Shown: in pieces, positions 21,759-29,079 of the stretch
Layout: each line of letters opens with the position of its first letter
Position numbering within the stretch: the first letter of the stretch is position 1
Assembly (NCBI GenBank): GCA_002436205.1
Contig: DJKT01000040.1
Span: 1 to 31,983, forward strand
Direction of reading: 5' to 3'
Length of the DNA stretch: 31,983 nucleotides
Source of the DNA: Candidatus Peribacter sp. UBA6535
Lineage (GTDB): Bacteria > Patescibacteriota > Gracilibacteria > Peribacterales > Peribacteraceae
Translations under genes and position numbers: made by a program
Notes under the pieces: generated by a model
The model's database searches: none
Told to the model about the DNA's origin: nothing
Seen by the model: the letters and a program-made list of their open reading frames with translations, nothing else

Positions 21759-21771
21759 TTCTTACTAAGAA
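21759..21771. promoter_or_regulatory. Candidate operator TTCTTA-C-TAAGAA
   Basis: Perfect 6-bp inverted repeat around one base, between the divergent starts 21739 and 21778. It lies upstream of the HTH gene's -10 and 6 nt before the first Cys-rich gene, where a bound protein could control both. Confidence 0.45.
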
Positions 21772-21777
21772 CGATTT

Positions 21778-23469
21778 ATGGAGAAAACTTGTAAACAGTG
21801 TAATAAGCAGTTTGATGTTCCAAATGATGATTTACGATACTACGACAGCATTGCACCTATATTTGATAGCCAGAAATACAGCATTCCAGCACCCACACAT
21901 TGTCCTGATTGTCGCCAGCAACGCCGTCTAGCGCTCTGTAACGAGCGTCATTTCTATATGACTGATTGTGGACTATGCAAGAAAAGAACACTGACTGAAC
22001 ACCCGCCACACAACAACAAGGTAATCTACTGTCGTGAGTGTTGGCACGGTGATCAGTGGAATCCATGTGATTATGGAAGAGAGATTGATTTTTCACGTCC
22101 AATGTTCGAGCAATTCAAAGAATTGTGGCAGGACGTTCCAGCACAAAATCTATTGAGCGAAGGCACGAACGTGAACTCTGAATACATACACTATGCAGGA
22201 TTTGCAAAGAACTGCTATCTGATCATGCATGCCGATTTTTGTGAAGATTGCATGTACGGGTATGGCTTCAAAAAGAACACATCATGTGTGGATGGTTTCT
22301 ACAATTTGAGTTGTGAGCTTTGTTATGACTGTGTAGATGTCCATAGTTGCTATGGCTTGAAGGGCTGTCAAGATTGTGTGAATTGTAGTTCATCAGCGTT
22401 TTTAAGAGATTGCGTTGGTTGTAAGCACTGTTTTCTCTGTTCAGGTCTGCGAGAAAAGGAATTCTGTTTTGAAAACAAACAACTCACCAAGGAAGAATAT
22501 GACAAGAAAATGACAGAAATTGATTTAGGTTCGTACAAGCAATATCAACAGTACAAAGAGAAACGAAGTGAATTCGAGAAGGGGCATGTATTTAAAGAAT
22601 ATCACGGCCACAATTTAGAAAACTGTTCAGGAGACTATTTACAGAACTGCAAAGACACACATGCTAGTTTTGATTGCGAAGATGTGGAAGGAGGAAAATA
22701 CCTATATCAAGTTGTTACAGGAGCGAAGAACGTTTATGACATCTACCAGTATGGACTCAATCTACGAGAGTCATGCGAATGCTCTATTGCAGGAAACGAC
22801 TGCTATCACGTTCTGTTCTGTCACAATGCACACATCAGTTGCAGCGATTTGCTCTATTGTTGGTTTATTCAGAGTTCGAAGAATTGTTTTGGCTGCTTCA
22901 ACATGCATCACAAGCAGTACTGCATTTTGAACAAGCAATACACAAAAGAAGAATATGAAACACTAGTTCCCAGAATCATCGAGCATATGCGAGAGACAGG
23001 TGAATGGGGTGAACTGTTTCCTATCTCCTTTTCTCCATTCGGTTACAACAAGACGACTGCTCAGATGTACTATCCAATGGAAAAAGATGCAGTAATCTCA
23101 AAAGGATGGAAGTGGGATGATGCCCCTGATCAACCACCAGATGTTACAAAAATTATTGAAAGTTCCGCACTACCTAATTCTATTGACGACATTCCTGATG
23201 ATATTCTGAATTGGGCTGTGAAGTGCGAAGTGACAGCCAAACCATTTAGAATCACATCACAAGAATTGAAATTCTATCGAGATCAGCGCTTGCCAATTCC
23301 ACATCGTAGTCCTGATCAACGTCACTCAGACCGTTTTCGCCTTAGAAATCCACGACAATTCTGGAATCGCCAGTGTGCTAAGTGCAATAAGAACATTCAA
23401 ACAACCTACGCTCCTGATCGACCTGAAACGGTGTATTGTGAGGAATGTTATCTTTCCGAAGTATATTGA
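21778..23469 (+). CDS. Cys-rich multi-zinc-ribbon protein, paralogue 1
   Basis: 563 residues with about 43 Cys. Order: ribbon 1 (C5, C8, C42, C45; like the zf-trcl 'probable zinc ribbon' pattern C-x2-C...F-x3-D-D-L...FY...P-x-x-C-P-D-C-R); ribbon 2 (C64, C67, C85, C88); conserved DQWNP..YGREIDFSRPMFEQF; Cys solenoid-like segment 146-230 with every Cys in one three-residue phase; linker NKQLTKEEY; a second looser Cys-rich segment (about 275-385); NKQYTKEEYETLVPRI and a Trp-rich region; a C-terminal ribbon-like unit that has lost its second Cys pair (HRSPDQRH); and a last ribbon C-A-K-C...Y-C-E-E-C-Y. No signal peptide, so it is cytoplasmic. Its stop overlaps the next start (TGATG). Function unknown. 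Confidence 0.75.
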   Translation: MEKTCKQCNKQFDVPNDDLRYYDSIAPIFDSQKYSIPAPTHCPDCRQQRRLALCNERHFYMTDCGLCKKRTLTEHPPHNNKVIYCRECWHGDQWNPCDYGREIDFSRPMFEQFKELWQDVPAQNLLSEGTNVNSEYIHYAGFAKNCYLIMHADFCEDCMYGYGFKKNTSCVDGFYNLSCELCYDCVDVHSCYGLKGCQDCVNCSSSAFLRDCVGCKHCFLCSGLREKEFCFENKQLTKEEYDKKMTEIDLGSYKQYQQYKEKRSEFEKGHVFKEYHGHNLENCSGDYLQNCKDTHASFDCEDVEGGKYLYQVVTGAKNVYDIYQYGLNLRESCECSIAGNDCYHVLFCHNAHISCSDLLYCWFIQSSKNCFGCFNMHHKQYCILNKQYTKEEYETLVPRIIEHMRETGEWGELFPISFSPFGYNKTTAQMYYPMEKDAVISKGWKWDDAPDQPPDVTKIIESSALPNSIDDIPDDILNWAVKCEVTAKPFRITSQELKFYRDQRLPIPHRSPDQRHSDRFRLRNPRQFWNRQCAKCNKNIQTTYAPDRPETVYCEECYLSEVY

Positions 23470-25151
23470 TGCAGAAGATGTGTACCAGTTGTGGCAATGA
23501 GTTTGAGATTACGGATGATGATTTGGCGTTCTATGACAAGGCCTCACCAAAGATTGGAGATAAAAAAATGAGTATCTCTCCTCCTCAATTCTGTCCTGAG
23601 TGTCGTAGGCAAAGAAGGCTTTCTTGGAGAAACGAACGCACGTTTTATAAACGAAGTTGTGATTTGTGCAAAAGGGAAATGATATCTATCCACGCACCAG
23701 ATCATTCATACCCCGTCTACTGCAACCCTTGTTATTGGAGTGATCAGTGGAATCCTTTGAGATTTGGACAAGAATTTGATCCCTCACGTTCTTTTTTACA
23801 GCAATTTTATGAGTTGTATCAACAAGTGCCACAGCGAGCAATGGTCAATGAAAACGGCATCACTAGTGAGAATTGCGAATACACCATTGATGTTCCATTC
23901 GCAAAGAACTGCTACATGTGCTCTGGAATGTGGAAGGTAGAAAATTGTTACTACTGTCGTATCTGTGATCAATCCAAGTTCTGTGTTGATTGTGAAGGGG
24001 TAAAACTTGGCTCTGAACTCGTCTATGACAGTGTTGATTCACAGAAGCTCTACCGATGCAGATACATGCAGAACTCGGAAAATTGTAGCGATTGTATTTT
24101 TGGTTTTGATCTACGAGGTTGTGCGGATTGCATTGCATGTTTTGGCCTTCGTCAGAAGAAACATAACATCTTCAATAAGCCCTACTCTAAGAATGATTAC
24201 AAGAAAGCACTGGAAGCATATGCACTGGATACACATGCAGGTGTAGAACGATTACGTGAGCAATATGAAAAATTCATAGCACAGTTTCCAAGCAAACATA
24301 TGAATCTTCAAAATTGCGAAGATTCAGTAGGAGATCACCTGTTTCACTGTCGAGATGTACTCGGTTATGTCTGTACAAATTCAGAACACTCAAAGTGGAT
24401 TGAACGTTCAGATGGGCCAGTTTGGAGCTACGATCAAACGCAAAGTGGTAATCCTCAGTGGTGTCTTGAATGTATTACCGTCGATAATGGTTATGGGAAT
24501 ATCTGTGCAATTTATTCAAATCAATCACGAAATGTTCTCTACAGTGAAAACTGCTTCTCGTGCGAATCTCTTTTGGGATGTATTTCTTTAAGAAAGAATA
24601 AATACTGCGTACTCAATACACAGTATTCGGAAGAAGAATATGAACGAGTTGCTACAGCAGCCATTGAACGAATGCAATCTGATGGAGAGTTTGTAGAATT
24701 TTTCGCAGTGGAAGAGTCGCCCTATGCGTACAACGAAACGAATGCAGCAGAGTTTTATCCTCTCACTAAAGAGGAAGTACTTGCAAAGGGATGGAAGTGG
24801 CGTGACGATCTTCCATACACAACTGGTCAAGAAACGGTGGCATGGGAAAGTATAGAAGCATCTATCAACAACCTTTCTGATTCTGTAGTACAGGAAGTAT
24901 TTCGATGTGAATCCTGCTCAAGAAACTTCCGTGTTGTTGCACAGGAATTTCAGTTTTACAAAGATATGGGTATTCCACTCCCACACGCCTGTCCTGATTG
25001 TAGAAATTTGGCACGTCTTGCAAGACGCAATCCACAGAAGTTGTTTAATAGAATATGCGGTAAATGTGGTAAATCTATTCTCACTACCTACGCTCCCAGC
25101 AGATCCGAAGCGGTCCATTGCGAAGAGTGCTATCTTTCCGAAGTGTATTGA
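23469..25151 (+). CDS. Cys-rich multi-zinc-ribbon protein, paralogue 2
   Basis: 560 residues. The start is the ATG overlapping the previous stop by one base (TGATG); the same overlap links it to paralogue 3, so the three are one coupled translation unit. Domain order is that of paralogue 1. The first ribbon is C-T-S-C...C-P-E-C, and the second C-D-L-C...C-N-P-C. The central Cys segment keeps the three-residue register but shifts phase once across a Cys-free stretch of about 21 residues. It is the only paralogue whose C-terminal zf-trcl-like unit is complete (C-E-S-C-S-R-N-F ... H-A-C-P-D-C-R). It ends in the shared Y-C-E-E-C-Y-L-S-E-V-Y. Confidence 0.75.
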   Translation: MQKMCTSCGNEFEITDDDLAFYDKASPKIGDKKMSISPPQFCPECRRQRRLSWRNERTFYKRSCDLCKREMISIHAPDHSYPVYCNPCYWSDQWNPLRFGQEFDPSRSFLQQFYELYQQVPQRAMVNENGITSENCEYTIDVPFAKNCYMCSGMWKVENCYYCRICDQSKFCVDCEGVKLGSELVYDSVDSQKLYRCRYMQNSENCSDCIFGFDLRGCADCIACFGLRQKKHNIFNKPYSKNDYKKALEAYALDTHAGVERLREQYEKFIAQFPSKHMNLQNCEDSVGDHLFHCRDVLGYVCTNSEHSKWIERSDGPVWSYDQTQSGNPQWCLECITVDNGYGNICAIYSNQSRNVLYSENCFSCESLLGCISLRKNKYCVLNTQYSEEEYERVATAAIERMQSDGEFVEFFAVEESPYAYNETNAAEFYPLTKEEVLAKGWKWRDDLPYTTGQETVAWESIEASINNLSDSVVQEVFRCESCSRNFRVVAQEFQFYKDMGIPLPHACPDCRNLARLARRNPQKLFNRICGKCGKSILTTYAPSRSEAVHCEECYLSEVY

Positions 25152-26881
25152 TGCAAAAGACGTGTACCAGTTGTGGCAACGAGTTTGAGATTACAAATGA
25201 TGATCTTGACTTCTACACAAGAGCACAGGTTCCCCCTCCCACCTTTTGTCCAGATTGTCGCTTCCAAAGAAGGTGCAGCTTTATAAATGTTCGAAACTTT
25301 TTCCCAAGAAAAATAGGCGAAGGTGGAAAAGTGCGAATGTCTATGTATTCACAAGATCTAGACTTGAACATTGTTGCAGATGAGAAGTGGTGGGCAGATA
25401 CATATGATATTTTTTCGTATGGAAAAGATTATGATTTTCAAACTCCCTTCTTTAGTCAGTTTCATGCTTTACTGAAAGTAACACCTTTACCGCACTTACA
25501 AAGAGCATATTCGACATTTGAAAACAGTGATTTTTGCAATGCAGCAGCAGGACTAAAAAACTGCTACCTCGTTACCAATGCAGATAATTGCGAGGATTGT
25601 ATGTATGGTTTTTACATTGAAGAGTGCAAAGACTGCCTCGATACCATGTTTAGTAACACCAGTGAATTATGCTACCAATCTATCAATCTCAACACATGCT
25701 ATGAGTGTATGTATTGTGAAGATTGTGAGAATTCTAGCAATTTGCTCTTTTGCAAGGACTGTGTGAGTTGCAAGCATTGTTTTGGATGTGTTGGTTTGCA
25801 CCAGAAAACATATCACATATACAACAAACCATACACAAAAGAGGAATATGAGCAAAAAATGTCAGAGATGCACACTGGGTCATGGAGTCAGCTTCAAAAG
25901 TTACAAGAAGCTGCAAAGGAGTTCTTTCTGAATGCACCGTACAAGTATGTACACGGTAGGAACAATGAGAATGTGCAGGGTGACTATATCTACATTTCAA
26001 AAGACGTGCAGGAATCCTTCATTGTGAAGAATGCTGAAAAGTGCAAATTTTCACATCTTCTCCAGTATCTCTCATCTGGCACACATGATGCCTATGACTA
26101 CACAATGTTCGGTGTTGGCGCAGACCTTGTGTATGAAGCTGCGTGGTGTGGACTTGGTATACACAACGTAAAGTTCTCGCTCTGGAATTACGGTGCCTCA
26201 GATTTAGAGTATTGCATTGGTTGTCATTATTCCTCCAAGCTGTTTGGTTGCATTGGATTACGACACAAAGAACACTGCATACTCAATAAGCAATACTCTA
26301 AAGAAGAATATGAAGAGATGGTTCCAAAAATTAAAGAGCAAATGATGCAGGTTCCATACAAAGACAGAAATGGTGTTGCATACGGCTATGGAGAATTTTT
26401 TCCGATAGAACTCAGTCCATTTCACTATAACCAAACAATTGCTCAAGACTATTGCCCTCTGACTGAATCAGAGTGTGTTAACCGTCAATACGGATGGTAC
26501 AAGAGAGAAGAAAGAGCCCCACAAGATGCGATACATTGGCAAGAGCTGCCAGATGCGATTGAGAATGTAGATGAGAGCTTTCTTAAAAAAACAATACGTT
26601 GTAAGGCTTATGACGATAATCCACAAAAGGCGGCAGAACATAACTGTACAGAATTTTTTAAGATTACTGCTCAAGAACTTGAGTTCTATAAAAAGATGAA
26701 TCTTCCCATTCCACGTTATTGCTTTAACTCTCGACATAACAGCAGACTAAGGCAGATAAATCCATTTAAGATGTGGCAACGCACCTGCGCCAAATGTAAT
26801 AGAGAAATTCAAACCACATACAATCCAGAAAGACCTGAAATCGTATATTGTGAAGAGTGCTACCTACAATCTGTATACTGA
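25151..26881 (+). CDS. Cys-rich multi-zinc-ribbon protein, paralogue 3
   Basis: 576 residues from the TGATG overlap. The first 18 residues are almost identical to paralogue 2. Then the spacer between the two CxxC pairs of ribbon 1 is shortened (FYTRAQVPPPTFCPDC). Ribbon 2 is absent: its place is taken by R-K-I-G-E-G-G-K-V-R-M-S-M-Y without Cys. The central segment has 15 Cys in one three-residue phase, including runs 12 residues apart. The C-terminal ribbon unit is degenerate (CKAYDDN..., RYCFNSRH), and the last CxxC/CxxC ribbon is intact. A transporter gene starts 4 nt downstream. Confidence 0.75.
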   Translation: MQKTCTSCGNEFEITNDDLDFYTRAQVPPPTFCPDCRFQRRCSFINVRNFFPRKIGEGGKVRMSMYSQDLDLNIVADEKWWADTYDIFSYGKDYDFQTPFFSQFHALLKVTPLPHLQRAYSTFENSDFCNAAAGLKNCYLVTNADNCEDCMYGFYIEECKDCLDTMFSNTSELCYQSINLNTCYECMYCEDCENSSNLLFCKDCVSCKHCFGCVGLHQKTYHIYNKPYTKEEYEQKMSEMHTGSWSQLQKLQEAAKEFFLNAPYKYVHGRNNENVQGDYIYISKDVQESFIVKNAEKCKFSHLLQYLSSGTHDAYDYTMFGVGADLVYEAAWCGLGIHNVKFSLWNYGASDLEYCIGCHYSSKLFGCIGLRHKEHCILNKQYSKEEYEEMVPKIKEQMMQVPYKDRNGVAYGYGEFFPIELSPFHYNQTIAQDYCPLTESECVNRQYGWYKREERAPQDAIHWQELPDAIENVDESFLKKTIRCKAYDDNPQKAAEHNCTEFFKITAQELEFYKKMNLPIPRYCFNSRHNSRLRQINPFKMWQRTCAKCNREIQTTYNPERPEIVYCEECYLQSVY

Positions 26882-26885
26882 ACCC

Positions 26886-27617
26886 ATGAACAACGAAACA
26901 CTTTTTGTGGCAGTAACCCTCCTCGATCTATGTATCGTCCTGCTAGCTTGGAAATTTGGTAAAGAGTGGGTTATTGCAACGATCATTGCCAATATCATCC
27001 TCGTTAGCACATTTGCTTCCAAAATTGTTAATGTCTTCGGATACTCCTCAACAATTGTTGCCGTATTCTACGCTGCTATTTTTATTGCCACAGATATTCT
27101 CACAGAACATCACGGTAAAAAGGTTGGGTATCAATCGGTGTGGATGGGCTTTCTTGCACTGGCAACATTTACGATTATGGGGCAGCTTGCACTTCTTTTT
27201 GTACCAACAACTGAAACAGCAACGATGTCATCTGCAATGAATACGCTATTTTCTGCGGTGCCTCGTATTGCCATTGCCAGCTTTACTGCGTATCTCATAG
27301 CACAGAATTTTGATATTTGGCTATTTCACCGCATTGGTGAACGAACAGAAAAGAGATTGCTATGGCTACGAAACATGGGAAGTACAGCCATCTCTCAATT
27401 TCTGGATAACCTCATATTCTTCCCCATTGCATTTGGTGGGACAGTCCCCTTCAATGTTCTAACAGAGCTTATTCTAGTCAGTTGGCTTGTAAAGATGTTT
27501 GTCGCTTTGTTGGACACGCCATTTATTTATTTGAGTTATGTAGTAAAGGGAATAACACCTCCTGATTTTCAAAAGAGAAAAACTTCTACAGTAGAAGCTC
27601 CAGCCACTGGATTGTGA
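26886..27617 (+). CDS. yhhQ: Queuosine precursor transporter, YhhQ/VUT family
   Basis: 243 residues from ATG 26886, 4 nt after paralogue 3. The protein has six or more hydrophobic segments and the family signatures A-T-D-I-L-T-E-H-H-G-K-K-V-G (about 75-88) and L-R-N-M-G-S-T-A-I-S-Q-F-L-D-N-L-I-F-F (near 165-183), with the conserved Asp-Glu and Gln-Asp pairs. YhhQ proteins import queuosine precursors (preQ0/preQ1) for tRNA modification. No queuosine biosynthesis gene is in the window. The position in the operon with three Cys-rich proteins suggests a shared pathway or shared regulation. Confidence 0.85.
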   Translation: MNNETLFVAVTLLDLCIVLLAWKFGKEWVIATIIANIILVSTFASKIVNVFGYSSTIVAVFYAAIFIATDILTEHHGKKVGYQSVWMGFLALATFTIMGQLALLFVPTTETATMSSAMNTLFSAVPRIAIASFTAYLIAQNFDIWLFHRIGERTEKRLLWLRNMGSTAISQFLDNLIFFPIAFGGTVPFNVLTELILVSWLVKMFVALLDTPFIYLSYVVKGITPPDFQKRKTSTVEAPATGL

Positions 27618-27675
27618 TCAAGAGTAATGACTCCAAAAAAATAGTTTTAAAATTTTTTTGCGAACACGCACCGCA

Positions 27676-27704
27676 CCCCCCTCCCAGAAACCCCACGACC
27701 ACCC
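27676..27704 (-). other. Predicted G-quadruplex motif (minus strand)
   Basis: Plus-strand C-tracts at 27676-27681, 27683-27685, 27691-27694 and 27702-27704 give four G-tracts on the minus strand with loops of 7, 5 and 1 nt, fitting G3+N1-7. It lies in the 283-nt gap between convergent genes. The same gap holds an A/T hairpin (27635-27642/27652-27659) and GGCTGATTT/AAATAAGCC (27785-27793/27801-27809); I see no gene in it. Confidence 0.5.
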
Positions 27705-27900
27705 TAGAGAAACACGTCAGGGTATTTGCGTTTGGGTCGCTGATTAACAATTCTTTTTCTCTAGCCACCTACATTGCATATATTGGCTGATTTATAGGGA
27801 AAATAAGCCGTCTGCGAAACCTGATATGCTATGCTGCCACTGGCTCTACGGTTCTAAGTTCATCCAATGCGGAGTACCACTTTTTATTTCGGTAGCCCTA

Positions 27901-28656
27901 TTATTTTGCAACAAATGCCGTGGCTCCAAGCCACGCGAGATCGAACACTGCTTTCATCGTCTGTGATAGTGTTGGACTTTCGACGATCAATCCAAGCCGT
28001 TCATCGGGGTTGAGCGAAACAATCCCAACAGAGTTTCCAAAGATAAGAATGTCATTCTCGAAGGGAAACTGGTCTTTGTTCACTAAAAGAATTTCTATGA
28101 GGTTCGGGTCAAAATCCTTTGGCAAGAACGGGTCAATGGCGTGGACACTCTCCACCGTATTTGGAGAGAGGTATCTGGACTTGATTCCTTTCTTCAGTCT
28201 CTTATTTGTGTAGTCTTTAAAGAAGACGGGGATCTGATCAATCACTTGCTTTAGATTTGTGTATCCGAGTATTTCCCCCTCAGCGGAGAGCGATTCATTA
28301 AACACTCGTTCGATGCCATCGATCCCTTCGTAAAATCGAATTCGCGGGCGAAAGCCAGACGTTGAGGCGAGGCTTTTTAGCTGAGGTAAAAGCGACTTGG
28401 CAAGATTCACTTTTTCCATTGCAATCTCTTCAAGTTTCTCCGGAGCCTCCGGTGCAAAACACTTCACACCATTTTTATTGTACTGACTCAGCAATTTCTT
28501 CTTAAGGAGCTTTTCGATGGTGTGATAACACCCAACACGCTGGACCCCTGCCTTTCGCGCAATAACCGAAACGGGACCTCCATTTATCTCAAGACAGGCG
28601 AGATATACGGTGATCTCATCTTCTGTTAGACCAAGTTTTAGCAATTCTGTCTTCAT
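27901..28656 (-). CDS. TrmB-type transcriptional regulator
   Basis: 251 residues. The N-terminal winged HTH of the TrmB family (LLKLGLTEDEITVYLACLEINGGPVSVIARKAGVQRVGCYHTIEKLLKKKLL) is followed by a coiled linker (about 75-100). A C-terminal effector-like domain starts at FRPRIRFYEGIDGIERVFNESL and continues with a phospholipase-D-like strand order (EILLVNKDQ..DILIFGNSVGIVSL), as often seen in TrmB-like proteins of CPR and archaea. It is divergent from the PnuC-like gene. An 18-bp perfect palindrome between them is a likely operator. The ligand is unknown. Confidence 0.85.
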   Translation of the reverse strand: MKTELLKLGLTEDEITVYLACLEINGGPVSVIARKAGVQRVGCYHTIEKLLKKKLLSQYNKNGVKCFAPEAPEKLEEIAMEKVNLAKSLLPQLKSLASTSGFRPRIRFYEGIDGIERVFNESLSAEGEILGYTNLKQVIDQIPVFFKDYTNKRLKKGIKSRYLSPNTVESVHAIDPFLPKDFDPNLIEILLVNKDQFPFENDILIFGNSVGIVSLNPDERLGLIVESPTLSQTMKAVFDLAWLGATAFVAK

Positions 28657-28690
28657 GGCACCAGGGTCATTTTGGTAAATCTACCTTACT

Positions 28691-28732
28691 AGTATAGCAC
28701 TGTTGTAGAAATATTTCTACACTATTTATAGT
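28691..28732. promoter_or_regulatory. Divergent promoters flanking an 18-bp palindrome
   Basis: Minus-strand TATACT (28696-28691) serves the regulator, with a leader of about 28 nt. Plus-strand TATAGT (28727-28732), with TTGTAG (28703-28708) 18 nt upstream, serves the 28748 gene. The palindrome overlaps the plus-strand -35, and the place where the minus-strand -35 would lie. Confidence 0.5.
28704..28721. promoter_or_regulatory. Candidate TrmB-type operator (perfect 18-bp palindrome)
   Basis: TGTAGAAAT / ATTTCTACA, a perfect inverted repeat without spacer, between the regulator start 28656 and the 28748 start. TrmB-family regulators bind short palindromes near their promoters, so autoregulation and control of the divergent operon are inferred. 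Confidence 0.65.
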
Positions 28733-28747
28733 CAAATTTGCCTGTAA

Positions 28748-29068
28748 ATGGGCTACTTAGGCCATATTTACATTCTCTGTTGGACATATGCTACGTGTTA
28801 TGTGATTGTAGTGCCTACGCAAATGGAAATCTTCAGCCACATTATCGGCAACTACTACGGCTCCGACTGGGTCGGGATGACACTTATGTGCATCTCTATA
28901 TACCTGCTCGGGAACCAGCACCGATTTGGTTTTGTTATCGGAATCGGTAGTTGTATTGGCTGGTTTATTTTTGGGATTCTTACAAGAAGCATTCCTGATA
29001 TGCTTGCCCAAGTGATTATTGTCGTTATGCACACCCGTGGATACCTTCGTTGGAAAATTACTAGTTAA
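28748..29068 (+). CDS. Small membrane protein related to PnuC-type transporters
   Basis: 106 residues from ATG 28748; an internal ATG at 28823 would give 81 residues, nearer the usual size of these short relatives, and is a serious alternative. The body has three hydrophobic segments: GMTLMCISIYLLG, FGFVIGIGSCIGWFIFGIL and MLAQVIIVVMHTRGYLRW. The motif L-G-N-x-x-R-F-G-F and the end R-G-Y-L-R-W recall nicotinamide riboside/NMN transporters of the PnuC family, though it is only half their length. A paralogue of the Cys-rich family starts 11 nt downstream. Confidence 0.6.
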   Translation: MGYLGHIYILCWTYATCYVIVVPTQMEIFSHIIGNYYGSDWVGMTLMCISIYLLGNQHRFGFVIGIGSCIGWFIFGILTRSIPDMLAQVIIVVMHTRGYLRWKITS

Positions 29069-29079
29069 CCCCCATTAAT

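Noticed and set aside
28757..29032. Minus-strand ORF opposite the PnuC-like gene
   Set aside because: The plus-strand frame has clear membrane segments and a family-like motif; the minus frame is polar antisense sequence.
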